Assembly (NCBI GenBank): GCA_003427395.1
Contig: BFEA01000458.1
Coordinates: 1,149,965 to 1,190,911, forward strand
From: Chara braunii
Taxonomy: Eukaryota > Streptophyta > Charophyceae > Charales > Characeae
DNA length: 40,947 nt
Reading direction: 5' to 3'
The position numbers were made by a program, and so were the translations under genes. Positions 19,961-29,329 of the stretch are shown here, piece after piece (the stretch's first letter is position 1; each line of letters opens with the position of its first letter). The notes under the pieces are model-generated. The model was given only the letters and a program-made list of their open reading frames with translations, ran no database searches and had not been told where the DNA came from.

Positions 19961-20857
19961 TCAGGCCNCTCTATAAGTTTAGGTAGCCTGAAGCTCTGGA
20001 GGCTGGGATGTCCCCATAAGTTTGAGGAGACCCGGTGCTAAGAGTTGCGTGGAGGGTCGGAACGCTCTATAAGTTTAAGTGCTCTGGCTGCTCTGACTTG
20101 CGAGGAATTTAACTGTGATTGACTTTCAGGGACTCAGGGCGCTCAATAAGTTCTGGTGCCTTGAGTTGCCTTGGTTTCTCTGGGTTTTCCTGAGTTTCTT
20201 TTGATTCTGAACGAGGAGGNCTGAACCGCTGTATAAGTTTAGGTGGTTCGGCCCTTCTCNTGTTTTANTCTGAGGGATTAATTTCGGCAGGGGACAGGCC
20301 GCTCTATAAGTTTAGGTGGCCTGNCCTACNGCNTCGCACAGACTGGATCAGAGAGAAACGAACCTNGCAGAGGGTCAGACCGCTNTATAAGTTTNGGTAG
20401 TCTGACCCAATGCCTCTNATATGTTGGAACNCAATGGTTATAATTTGGNTATACTCTATTANTATNTTATTTAAGAANAGGCTAGTCAGGCGCGGGTTCC
20501 ATAAGATTGGACANCCTGACTNTAGNTTATCGTAAATTGAAGAGNGTACAATTAAGAATATAATTGAAGGTAACTNGGGNTGGCTGAGCATTGTTTCTAA
20601 GATGAATGNCTCNNTCCTACGNCCANCCTNAAGACTAAGTTCANAGAAGTATATAAAACTTGGATATTAAACAGTTCAGGGNGACTAAGCATTGTTTCTA
20701 AGNTGAATGGCTTAGTCATATGCCCAAGGAAGAGAAAAGTAGTAGTGCCCTTTGTTTGTGTATACTTGGCTAAGTCNGGACGCTCTATAAGTTTAGGTAT
20801 TCTGACTTTAGGCCTGGCTAAGTTGGGCGCGCTCTGTAAGTTCAGGTGGCCTGACCT
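19961..20857. repeat. Family of stem-loops with a conserved loop and co-varying arms
   Basis: About ten copies of the loop GCTCTATAAGTTTAGGT lie between arms that differ from copy to copy but stay complementary. Examples: TCAGGC/GCCTGA (19961-19991); ACTCAGGGC/GCCTTGAGT (20132-20166); CTGAACC/GGTTCGG (20221-20251); GGACAGGCC/GGCCTGNCC (20292-20326); GGGTCAGAC/GTCTGACCC, nine perfect pairs (20372-20408); AGTCAGG/CCTGACT (20484-20521); AAGTCNGGA/TTCTGACTT (20772-20808); AAGTTGGGC/GCCTGACCT (20820-20857). Weaker copies lie near 20005-20033 and 20056-20097. Spacing is irregular, so this is not a simple satellite. Many single N bases (20220-20690) suggest collapsed variants. Confidence 0.8.
20582..20717. 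repeat. Second stem-loop type inside the same block, two copies
   Basis: The 19-base loop ATTGTTTCTAAGATGAATG is shared. The arms are GACTAAGC/GCTTAGTC (20683-20690, 20710-20717; eight perfect pairs) and GGCTGAGC with a partly N-masked partner (20582-20589, 20609-20617). The two left arms differ at two positions, one of which is visibly compensated on the right. Confidence 0.6.
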
Positions 20858-21174
20858 ATGCCTTATGTAAGCTGGGTATAAAGGGTTGAAGTATTGAAAG
20901 GTTATGAACTATTGTCTGCTAAGCTGACTTGGGGATGGTGAGAGTACTTACTTTTGTGGTTTGGCCTGCATGCGGCTGAGTGAGACTAGTACTTGGTTTG
21001 AGTTTCAATTTGGTAGGTAGTTGCTTTAGTCGTCCGCCACGTGCTAAATCCATAGGAGTTTCAATTCCTGCATTTTCTGAGCTAAGTTTTTTTACTTAGA
21101 TCAATTCTCGCATTTTCTGAGATCTTTTGTTATGCTTGGCCTTGTATAAATTTTGGTAAGCTACTTTCTCTTCG

Positions 21175-21450
21175 GGAAGCGCTGCCGAAATCTCTACAAA
21201 TCCAATGAGTTAGTCATTTTTTTGGCTTTTCAAAGTTCAACTTGTCTAAAGTTCATACATGACTTAGTAAAAATCTGAAAAGTCTCATTTTCTAAAGGTA
21301 GCGCTGCCCAAATTTTTGCTAATTCAGGGCGTTAGACAAAATTGAACTTTGGAAATTCAAAGACTATTTCTATTTTCATATTCGGGCTGATATAAATTCT
21401 GAAATAGCACTTTTCCTATAGGAAGCGCTGCCGAATTTTTTTTGATTTAG
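21175..21450. repeat. About 122-bp tandem repeat with an internal inverted repeat
   Basis: GCGCTGCC occurs at 21179, 21301 and 21425, each time preceded by TTTCT-x-GGAAG-type text and followed by an AT-rich run and GAGTTAG or GCGTTAG. Across the middle unit, 21228-21249 and 21332-21355 are imperfect reverse complements (TTCAAAGTTCAACTTGTCTAA and its partner). Confidence 0.6.
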
Positions 21451-22571
21451 AGGAGTTAGATTATATTTTGACAGGTGACAATTCTGGTGATCCACCCTAA
21501 ATAGGAGAGGTTCTGCCATATTAGTTTACCTTTGCTTTGGGAACTGACTTAGAGGTAGGTTTGGACTTAGTTGGCAGATAACTTTGAGTGAGATCGTGAT
21601 ATGGGGATTATTCTCCATGAATCTGTAAACTTAGCTTGAGTTCGGCCTGTCTTGTGTTACAGGTCTTCTTAATCGATGGGTTCGAGATTTGGACTAGTTT
21701 CAGCCTGATCCTACGAGGATCATCTTCTGTTTTCACTGATAACAGGTCGGTTGCCGATTCGTCGGTTTACGATTCAACTCTAATTCACTCTTGTCACTCG
21801 ACCTAAAGGTTTTAGCCTTTTGATTGAACTGTTTTGTTGTGTTTTCACCCGGACTTTATTGAATGGTCATCCAACAAAAGTACTGAGTATTTATTTAAGA
21901 ATTGCACGAGTGAGGCTTGTATGGCTAAAGCGAGGGGTATGAGTGCAAGGAATGGTTGAAGTTGACCCCGTGTAGTGCGTGGGTTTTTTATTGAATCTTT
22001 GATGTGATTGCAGATGCGTTTGTGGTTCAAACTCTGGATGTGGTTGTCTGCGACTACGTACATATATGGCTGAGAAGAGCCCCACTGTGACTATGAGAAG
22101 TGATCATCCTATATGACTACCCTTATATATTTATTGGTGCCCTGAGTATTTGAGAGACCTCATGTATTTGGGCATAAGGGTTAACCGGATTATGGCTTGA
22201 GAGAAAAGGGANATCCCTTTTTATCCTTTGCTTTTTAGAGATTTTCATGGTTGGACGTTGTAGTCCGTGGCAGCCGTCAAAGTCAAACCCCTTGACTTTC
22301 GCCCAGGCCTGGGGTAGGACTCATCCCCAGGGCCGCAAGAAACGAATGCCACCACAGGTGTGGACCTGTGTACCACCCGCTCTGCATAAGGTGCAAAAGA
22401 GGGTGCGTGGTCTTCAACCGCGCATGGCGGTTGTTCAACGTCGAAAGATTAACCCTCAAGGCGCGTGTCAGCCGACACTTGAGNGTCGAACACGACCCTC
22501 GAGATTAACGAGGACCGCGCGAGTATGGGCACTACATAGTACGCCANCATTGCGANCGCTTNCNTACGCTT
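21451..22571. other. Unassigned stretch up to the third LTR copy
   Basis: No recognised gene. The last 320 bases are GC-rich and hairpin-rich: CACAGGT/ACCTGTG with loop GTGG at 22353-22370, AACCGC/GCGGTT near 22418-22434, and GTGTC/GACAC with loop AGCC near 22466-22479. They could be LTR U3 sequence or flank. Several N bases (22485, 22549, 22556, 22562, 22564) mark poor assembly. Confidence 0.35.
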
Positions 22572-22762
22572 GCATTGCGAGTCGATATGAGTTAGCCCTG
22601 CGTCCGCGCGGTTTTATACTAAGTCTTGCGCGCGACGCTTGCTTGATTTTCGCATCGGAAAGTTATNGCATTGCGAGTCGATATGAGTTAGCCCTGCGTC
22701 CGCGCGGTTTTATACTAAGTCTTGCGCGCGACGCTTGCTTGATTTTCGCATCGGAAAGTTAT
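22572..22762 (+). repeat. Perfect 95-bp tandem duplication joined by one N
   Basis: Bases 22572-22666 recur exactly at 22668-22762, with one N at 22667. The unit is the first 95 bases of the LTR, starting at the same base as the window itself (position 1). Confidence 0.85.
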
Positions 22763-23307
22763 GGGTTGGCTACTGAGGGGCTAGGAGCATTGTCACGTTG
22801 TTTGTGTTGTGTTGTGCTGTATGTGCGTGTGCGTGGGTTTTATTTTTGTGGTCGTAAAGAGGTGTGCGTGTGGTGCGTGGGATGCGTCCTAGTCGACCGA
22901 CGACGAACCGCGCATGGGACTTCAGTCCCCCAGGATGTCGGTTCGCGTGCAGGTCCGATAGGCGTATTACCGCACGTACCCCCTATGCTACAGGGAACGA
23001 GAAACGCCCTCGGCTGGTCCACATCTGCGATTGCAACTGATTAGCTTTCGTACTGTGGACTGGTAGCTCGGCGGGGATACGCCCACTGAAGGGAGGTGAC
23101 AGCTCCCGTAAGGTGGAGGTAAGTTGTGCCTCGCGTCGGCCCTATCCTGTCGTAGGGGCTCGGGAGAGGTATGGCTGCCGCACTCGGCCAGAGCGGCCTA
23201 AGGAAGCTCCATTTGTGTGTTCGTGACGAAGTTGATCCAACTCCTGCGTGACGCGGCCGAGAGGGTCCCGCGCTGCCACGTGCAGTGCCGGACCGATGCG
23301 CTCGACA
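22668..23307 (+). mobile_element. LTR of the Ty3-type retrotransposon, copy 3
   Basis: Matches 1-640 base for base in length, with few substitutions and the same CGACA end at 23307. Instead of the primer-binding site, the next base begins a Harbinger transposase fragment. It is therefore either a 3' LTR or a solo LTR with host sequence immediately to its right. Confidence 0.75.
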
Positions 23308-23976
23308 TCGCACATCTACGTGGACAAACCAGCCAACGCGCCGTCCGAGAACTATTTCGACCGGAAGCATCATTTTTTTGTGGTTGCGCATGTGGTTGTG
23401 GATTTTGACTTGCGTGTGACAGATGTTTTCGTCGGCTATCCCGGGAGTTGTCACGACATCTGAGTGCTTTAGTTGTCCACTCAGTGGACGCGCGTTGAAG
23501 AGGGGGATCTTTTTCGTGGTCCTGCTGTGCTCCTGCCATTCGGGATGCAAACGCACGGGTACATCCTTGGCAATAATGGCTATCCTCCCATGGAGTGGAT
23601 CGTGGTGCCTTTTGGAGGTACCAATCAAATCCCCGACGAGGAGAGGTTCGACAACAAGCAGAAGGTCGTAAGAGAAGCGGTGGAGAGAGTTTTTGGTAGG
23701 TTGAAGGGAATGTGGAGGTTTTTCCTCCGTACACACAAAACGAACATGGACACTCTCCCGCAACAATTCCAAGTCGTGTGTATTCTGCACAACATCTTCA
23801 TGGATGACGGCATCAACTTCGACAACAGCTTGTTGTGGGAGGTGGACGCGAATGGTGTGCGCCGGCGAGTGGAATTGGGGATGGATCTTCCACCCCACCC
23901 CATTGCGGAGAACTTCAATTGGCCCCGGACGCTGGCCTTGCGCGAAGCACTTGCGGAGCGCATGAAACACGAGTGA
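23308..23976 (+). pseudogene. PIF/Harbinger transposase (DDE_Tnp_4), truncated and with two stops
   Basis: Harbinger transposases cut and rejoin DNA through a DDE catalytic triad. One frame runs from the LTR junction to TGA at 23974-23976. It shows HIYVDKPANAPSENYFDRK, then VFVGYPGSCHD (the second acidic residue is the final Asp), GYILGNNGYP, and REAVERVFGRLKGMWR with the third catalytic residue (Glu codon 23683-23685). The region that should carry the first Asp is replaced by LTR sequence, so the 5' part is gone. In-frame TGA (23461-23463) and TAG (23470-23472) follow HDI, where relatives carry Arg and Gln. It is inactive. About 220 codons remain of a usual 350-450. The trihelix relic at 25376-27606 is its likely partner gene, lying tail-to-tail. 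Confidence 0.85.
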
Positions 23977-24363
23977 ATGCATTTGTGCACTCTCCACAGC
24001 ACTACCTCGGTCGTTGCTCTGTTGAGGAGGATGACCGTCCTGATGTTCGTCGTTCGTTGCCACGGCGGGGCCGGGGGGGGGGAACGTCGATAGCCGGGTT
24101 CGCGCATTTTTTTTTTCCGTTTTAGTGTAGATTTATGTCACATTTTCGTATTGTCATTGTTCTTTTGTTGCTGAACATTTGTAGAGCGATGGATAGTGCT
24201 CCATCAACGATTTGAATATGATGGCGCTATCACCTTTACTCTGTGTTTTGAACTTCTCCAACACTTATTTATGTACTGCATGTCTTCGGTGATAACCCCA
24301 TCGAAGTCACATTGACGGGTTCAATCACACTAAAATCATGATCATTGTTTTATGAAAATTGTT
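23977..24363. other. 3' flank of the transposase, non-coding
   Basis: AT-rich sequence with a GGGG run near 24073 and a T-run at 24109-24117. No gene seen. Confidence 0.4.
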
Positions 24364-24614
24364 CAATCGATCAATCAGTCTATCAGGGAATAAATCGATC
24401 AATTAATCCATTGATTGATCGATCAATCAATCATTCAATCAATCGATCGATCAGTTAATCGTTCAATCGATAAATCAATCAATCAATCCATCGACTGATT
24501 GATCAATCAATCAATTAATCATTCGATCAATCAGACAATCAATCAAACAATCGATCAATCATCCAATCAATCAATCAGGCAATAGATGTATTAGACAATT
24601 AATCAATCAATCAC
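24364..24614. repeat. Degenerate (AATC)n tetranucleotide array
   Basis: About 250 bases of ATCAATCA/ATCGATCA text with scattered substitutions, including many ATCGAT and TTGATTGATCGATCAA palindromic junctions. An old, drifting microsatellite inside the presumed Harbinger element. Confidence 0.85.
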
Positions 24615-25119
24615 GAATCAATATAGAAATCACAAATTTGAACGATTGAAGTCGGTAGTATTCATGAGCGAGAAAAATAAAAATAAAAAAATAATTTGTG
24701 TGCTTGAAACGTCGAAAGTTGCACCAGATATCACACACCATATTCACAAGTTGTCCATGATAGCATGAAAGACGCATGCAATTACTGGACAATCCCTTCT
24801 CCCCAAGATCATACACAGATCACAAGCATGGACATGGGCAAGAGGAGCACAAAGAAGAGTGCACGCGAGAAAGATGCATTCACCCAGTGCACATGGACGT
24901 TGTTTTTTTTTTTTTAACATAAAAAAATGGCATTCTCATAATGGTTTCCTTATCGATGCACGCAACACAAAAACTGCTATGTCGACCGACCATAGCGACA
25001 ACCACCGATGTCACCACATCGCCCGTCCATTAACAAAGCCCCGTCGGACAGACGTGCCAACCTCTCCACCACCTCCTCCTCCAGGTTCCCCCCCCCCTCC
25101 TTTCGTTCCCCCCCCCCCT

Positions 25120-25120
<1 letters not shown>

Positions 25121-25207
<87 letters not shown>
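25121..25207. repeat. (CT)n microsatellite
   Basis: About 85 bases of nearly pure CT flanked by C-runs (25089-25097, 25110-25118) and an A-run. The Leu/Ser and Arg/Glu open frames across it are not genes. Confidence 0.95.
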
Positions 25208-25209
<2 letters not shown>

Positions 25210-25375
25210 CTAAAAAAAAAACATACGCATCTATGTATGTATTATACGCAATAAATTCAATGTATATATGTATCATAACGTACGTAGACGAGTGCGGCAG
25301 TACAACACAACAAGCGACGGGCACATCGCTTGCGGATGCACGGACATGACAACCGATGCAGGAACAGAGGCTGCA

Positions 25376-27606
25376 TCAGGACCTGTCCCTGGTGGCTTTG
25401 GTGATCTCCAGCAATGCAGTGCACATCAACCTGTTAACCTCGTCGGACGCCTCGTAGTGCCGTCGTTGGGCATCAACCTTGCGCTCGAGAATGGAACACT
25501 GTCGCTTGTTGGCCCCCTCGACGGTGTCAGCCATCAATGCGCTGTGCTTGTCCATGACTTCGGCAATGGCCTCGAATGTTTGTTGGCATATGTTCTTCCT
25601 CTTGTAATTCCCTCCCGTGCTGACTGCACTGAAGTCGGACTCCCGCGCCGACCCTCCGTTGTCGTCGTTCCCATCACCCCGACGTCGGATTCTCCAGCAG
25701 CGGATGGGGAACGTGGCATCTGCAGTCCTCCACGGATGCTTGTGTCGACGATGTTGTCTGGTAGATGATCTTGTTGCCCTTCGACATGACGTTTATCTCA
25801 TCGTATACGTGCTCCTCCATTCTGAACTTGAAACCTTCTTCCGTTCTCAAAGCAGGTGTGAGGTTGAAGAAGGTCTTCCCCCTAAAGGCATTTTGATACC
25901 GTTGCACTTTCTTGTATTGTTGGAAGATGTTGTCCTACTTCTTGTTGATGTCGTCAGTCGTCCTATTCACCCCCACCTCCGACAAACGTTTTCGAAGGTT
26001 CTGCAACTTTCATTCTCTGTTGCGCATTCGTCCATAGTTGTGTGTCATGCCCTCAAAATGAACTTGTTGATTCCTCTTCGCCCGGCCTACCTTCAACAGA
26101 TAAAATTCCGACAAGAAATGAAAGTTGAAAAAACATTCCATAAAAAAACAATCTTTCATATTCATAAATTATCATTCCAATGTTCGTCCAATTTCAAAAT
26201 TTCTAGCTTTATTTTATACGTTCCCGTCTATATATGAGTTTTTCCTTCCAACTACATCTATTTGTTCAGGATGGAATAAAAGTCCGGACGGGTTAATGAA
26301 ACATTTTTATTAAATTTTCATTCTACAACAACAAATATCTTATAATTTATATTGGATTAACCTATTTATGACATAAAATCCTTACTTAGAATGATAGTTC
26401 AATTAAAATATTTCATGAACTTATCCAGACTTTCATTCCATCTCTAGCATGCAGTCCAAATAAAAAGGGATACCCTTCTCTTGGAATGAAAGTTTGCAAG
26501 TAAGATTAAGAATTTTAAAATTGGAATTGACATTTTTTAAGATGGAGTGAAAATTTGAAATTGAGATTGTAACTTTACTATAGCATGATCATTTAATTCT
26601 GGGAATTTTTTCCGTTCCTCAACACTCCACGACGGATGTTTCCCAACCTTCTCGTCTGACGGACCCTTCAAGTGGCGACCACCACAGGAAACTGCCTTCT
26701 CTTGACGCATGCCTCCACCTCTTCCTCTGCCACGTACAGATAGGGGTTGAATCTTCATTTCGTCCACGTCTTCCACTTTATCTTCGCAAATCACATCTGT
26801 AGATTTGTAATCGCTCACCCATTGGGAGTCTTCTGCATTTAGTTCTCCACTCGCCACACGCATTCTCGACACCTCATTCGTTATGTTCTCTGCGACCATT
26901 TGACGCATCTGTCCCCCACATGACTTTCATGCCTGCTTGCCAACTTCGTCCGATCCTGCAACGCTTGTGTTCGTCGCCGGTGTGCCCATCCTCTGGCGCA
27001 GTGCACTCAAAGGCGATGCCGAAGGGGGGGGCAAGGATGTGCGAAACATGTCACCGGATGATCCCGCACCCCAAGAAAACGGACGTGGCGAACGACACCC
27101 ATCAGGGCTCGCACCTTGGGGAGAAGACCTTCCACCATACACACTCGATCCGCTGACGGTCGCACCAGGCACTGGGTTGAATGTGCGAGTGTGTGTAGTT
27201 GATGGACCACTCCCGCTTGACAAACCAAAATCCAATTCCACAATCTCCGTATAGCCTCCACCGACATCGTTCTCTAGCAGAGCAGAGAACGAATGAAGAC
27301 TTGTCACGACCTCCCATTGTCCACAATGACTCTCCATCCAGTCCTGCGTCGATCCGCTCCCCAGAGGTAGAGTGCGAACAAATCATCTACCCATTGCTCT
27401 TCGGGATCGGGCGGTAAAGGTTTCTCGTGAGGCGGGAGATGACTGTACAATGTCGGGTCATACACTCGTGCAAGAAACGCCCCGGTCGTCGCTCCTAAAG
27501 TGGAGTACTCGACGGCGCACGCCGGTTGTCTGTTGGATGCTTCACGTCTGTCCATCGTTGTCTTCCTCGAAGTTCGTCGTTTTCGTCCGCCGCGAGGACC
27601 CCACAC
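25376..27606 (-). pseudogene. Trihelix/SANT-like DNA-binding protein of a Harbinger-type element, broken
   Basis: Harbinger elements usually carry a Myb/SANT or trihelix gene whose product brings the transposase to DNA. Reading from 27606 leftward I see a variable N-terminal region (to about 26650, with RGRGRGGG near 26727), then SWSVEERKKF (near 26620), an AT-rich interruption of about 490 bases, then HFEGM, YGRMRNRE, stop, KLQNLRKRL, RTTDDINKK, stop, DN, VQRYQNA and TEEGFKFRMEEHVYDEI. A Ser/Gly-rich linker follows, and then a C-terminal helix (QQTFEAIAEVMDKHSALMAD, ILERKVDAQRRHYEASDEVN) ending at TGA 25376-25378. TRP-position stops: TGA at 26010-26012 and TAG at 25935-25937, same frame. At least two frameshifts follow. 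Inactive. The interruption could be an intron (a weak AG acceptor is present) or an insertion. Confidence 0.75.
26100..26590. other. AT-rich interruption of the trihelix domain
   Basis: Strongly AT-rich and non-coding, between the SWSVEERKKF and HFEGM halves. It contains repeated GAATGAAAGTT and TTTCATTCC phrases in both orientations. On the minus strand its end TTTTATCTGTTGAAG is a plausible 3' splice site, but no matching GT donor is clear, so intron and insertion remain open. Confidence 0.45.
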
Positions 27607-28861
27607 AACGACTCACAAGTGGGACAACACGACAACGAGCAGGAGAAGAATGGCCAGCAGCAGCAGCGGGAACCGTAGGAGGATGTCTATCGTGAATCGC
27701 AGCGTGTGACGCGTGTACCAAACGAAGATTGCATCCCCGCGCGCGACAATAACCAGGTGGATGACTGCAATCGATCGACAGTGCTTTAACGCCGCTTGTA
27801 AGAAAATCGAAAAAATCAATCGTTGGACAAGGAGGTCGTCGACACACGCACAGATAACCCCGCTCCACGGAGTGCCTCGCAGCTGAAGATCTGCCCCCAC
27901 GCATTTTCGCACCAACGACAACGGTCTAAAGGCCGTTGGCGGCCCGTTGGGTACCGGAGGTTGGCGATGTTCGCCCAATGGTCCACGGGCGACCTGTGCA
28001 CCAACATCGACTCCAAATTCTCTTGTGCTCGCGAGCTCCAGAACGCTCCGTCCATCGCAGATCCTTTATCCCAAGGGACCTCGCGAGGACCCCTTAAATC
28101 CAATAACGTTTTGGCTTGGGATTCTAAGGAACCCAAGGAAATCTCTTGGGAGCGTTTTCACATTTGTTAAAGGGATTTGGCGATTTAGGACAAGGTGTAA
28201 CGATGCCGATTTCTGATTTTGCGGTTTTCCAAGGAGGATGTAACGAGGTCCTAAGTACTTGATCCCACATTCGTTAGAAGCGGAACTTTTGAAAAAAAAT
28301 TGGAATCCCACATGGTTCCCCGTCCGAAGGCGTTGGAAAAATTAACGGTTGTTCCTACTGTAAAGATGTTGTGTATTGCAACGTGCACGACCCACCGTGC
28401 GTGGTGCTCGTGGAATTCCCAGAAGTCCTGCACCCCTACCCGCCCCTCTAAAAGTAGGCATTTTTTGCAACTTTTTTTTTTTTTCCGCGGTCTGGCTCTA
28501 TGTCCGTGGTCCAGCAAATTGTGTGCCAAGTGACTCCTTCGCTATGCCGTGCGCACTGTCATCGGGTGACAAGATTCGGAAAACGTTGGAGGACAGACAA
28601 GGAGTGGCGGCCCAAAATGCAGGTGGAGAGATCTGGCTGCGGGGCGTACGTGGACATGAGGAGCAACAAGGCCACTGCACATCGCACAGACCCACTTCTA
28701 TGGGATGGGGAAAATTTTGAACGGACCCACGGTCACTCTCAAGAACCCAACCTCTCCGAAGGACCCGTAGACGCCCATCCCTTTACGGCTTGTCGGTCGT
28801 AAAAGCCCCACAGAGTCCGCCCTTGTGGGATCCACGTTTATTTTTACGAATTGTGAGGAAA
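27607..28861. other. Upstream flank of the trihelix relic, unassigned
   Basis: Minus-strand frames (28136-27816 and 27904-27542) look mildly protein-like but overlap each other and carry no motif. They may be leader or 5' exon of the Harbinger partner gene. A T-run lies at 28471-28484. Confidence 0.3.
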
Positions 28862-28955
28862 GACCCCGACTTAGAAGGAATTTTTCCAATTCGTTGGTAA
28901 AAGTTCGCACGACCCCGACTTAAAAATTTTAACAATTTGTTGGTAAAAGTTTGCG
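28862..28955. repeat. Two-unit direct repeat, about 60 bp
   Basis: GACCCCGACTTA occurs at about 28863 and 28912, each followed by AATTYGTTGGTAAAAGTTYGC (about 28889 and 28930 onward). Confidence 0.5.
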
Positions 28956-29060
28956 GTGGGATCCGCCTCTAACGCCTTCCAGAGTTGTCAGAAAGCGCTC
29001 CTGAAGGGCAGTCTCGATTTGTATAGAGTTCACAGCCTGCAACACTCATGTTTTATAGCG

Positions 29061-29222
29061 TCCTTCCTCCTACCCCAACTCTGACCTTTTTTTTCGCGTT
29101 CTTCCTCCTACCCTGACTCCAGCCACTTTTTTCGCGAGTATCCTTCCTCCTACCCCGACTCCGACCTTTTTTTTCGCGAGTGTCCTTCCTCCTACCCCAG
29201 CTCCAGCCTCTTTTTTCGCAAG
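29061..29222. repeat. Minisatellite, 38-42 bp, four units
   Basis: TCCTTCCTCCTACCC starts units at 29061, about 29099, 29141 and 29183. Each ends in a T-run and TTCGCG or TTCGCA. Confidence 0.85.
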
Positions 29223-29329
29223 AAGCACTATCGAATTTCTCAGCTCTACATGACAGCCCTTCTACGACGCTAGATGACAGCAGCAGCTCGTTCTGATAGT
29301 CGGGGCAAGAGGCACACTCGGCCGTTCCC

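Noticed and set aside
22247-23044. 265-codon frame running into the LTR.
   Set aside because: It crosses several N bases, the 95-bp scar and a non-coding LTR; no motif.
24364-24614. AATC array considered as a CRISPR-like or regulatory array.
   Set aside because: Degenerate tetranucleotide repeat without spacers.
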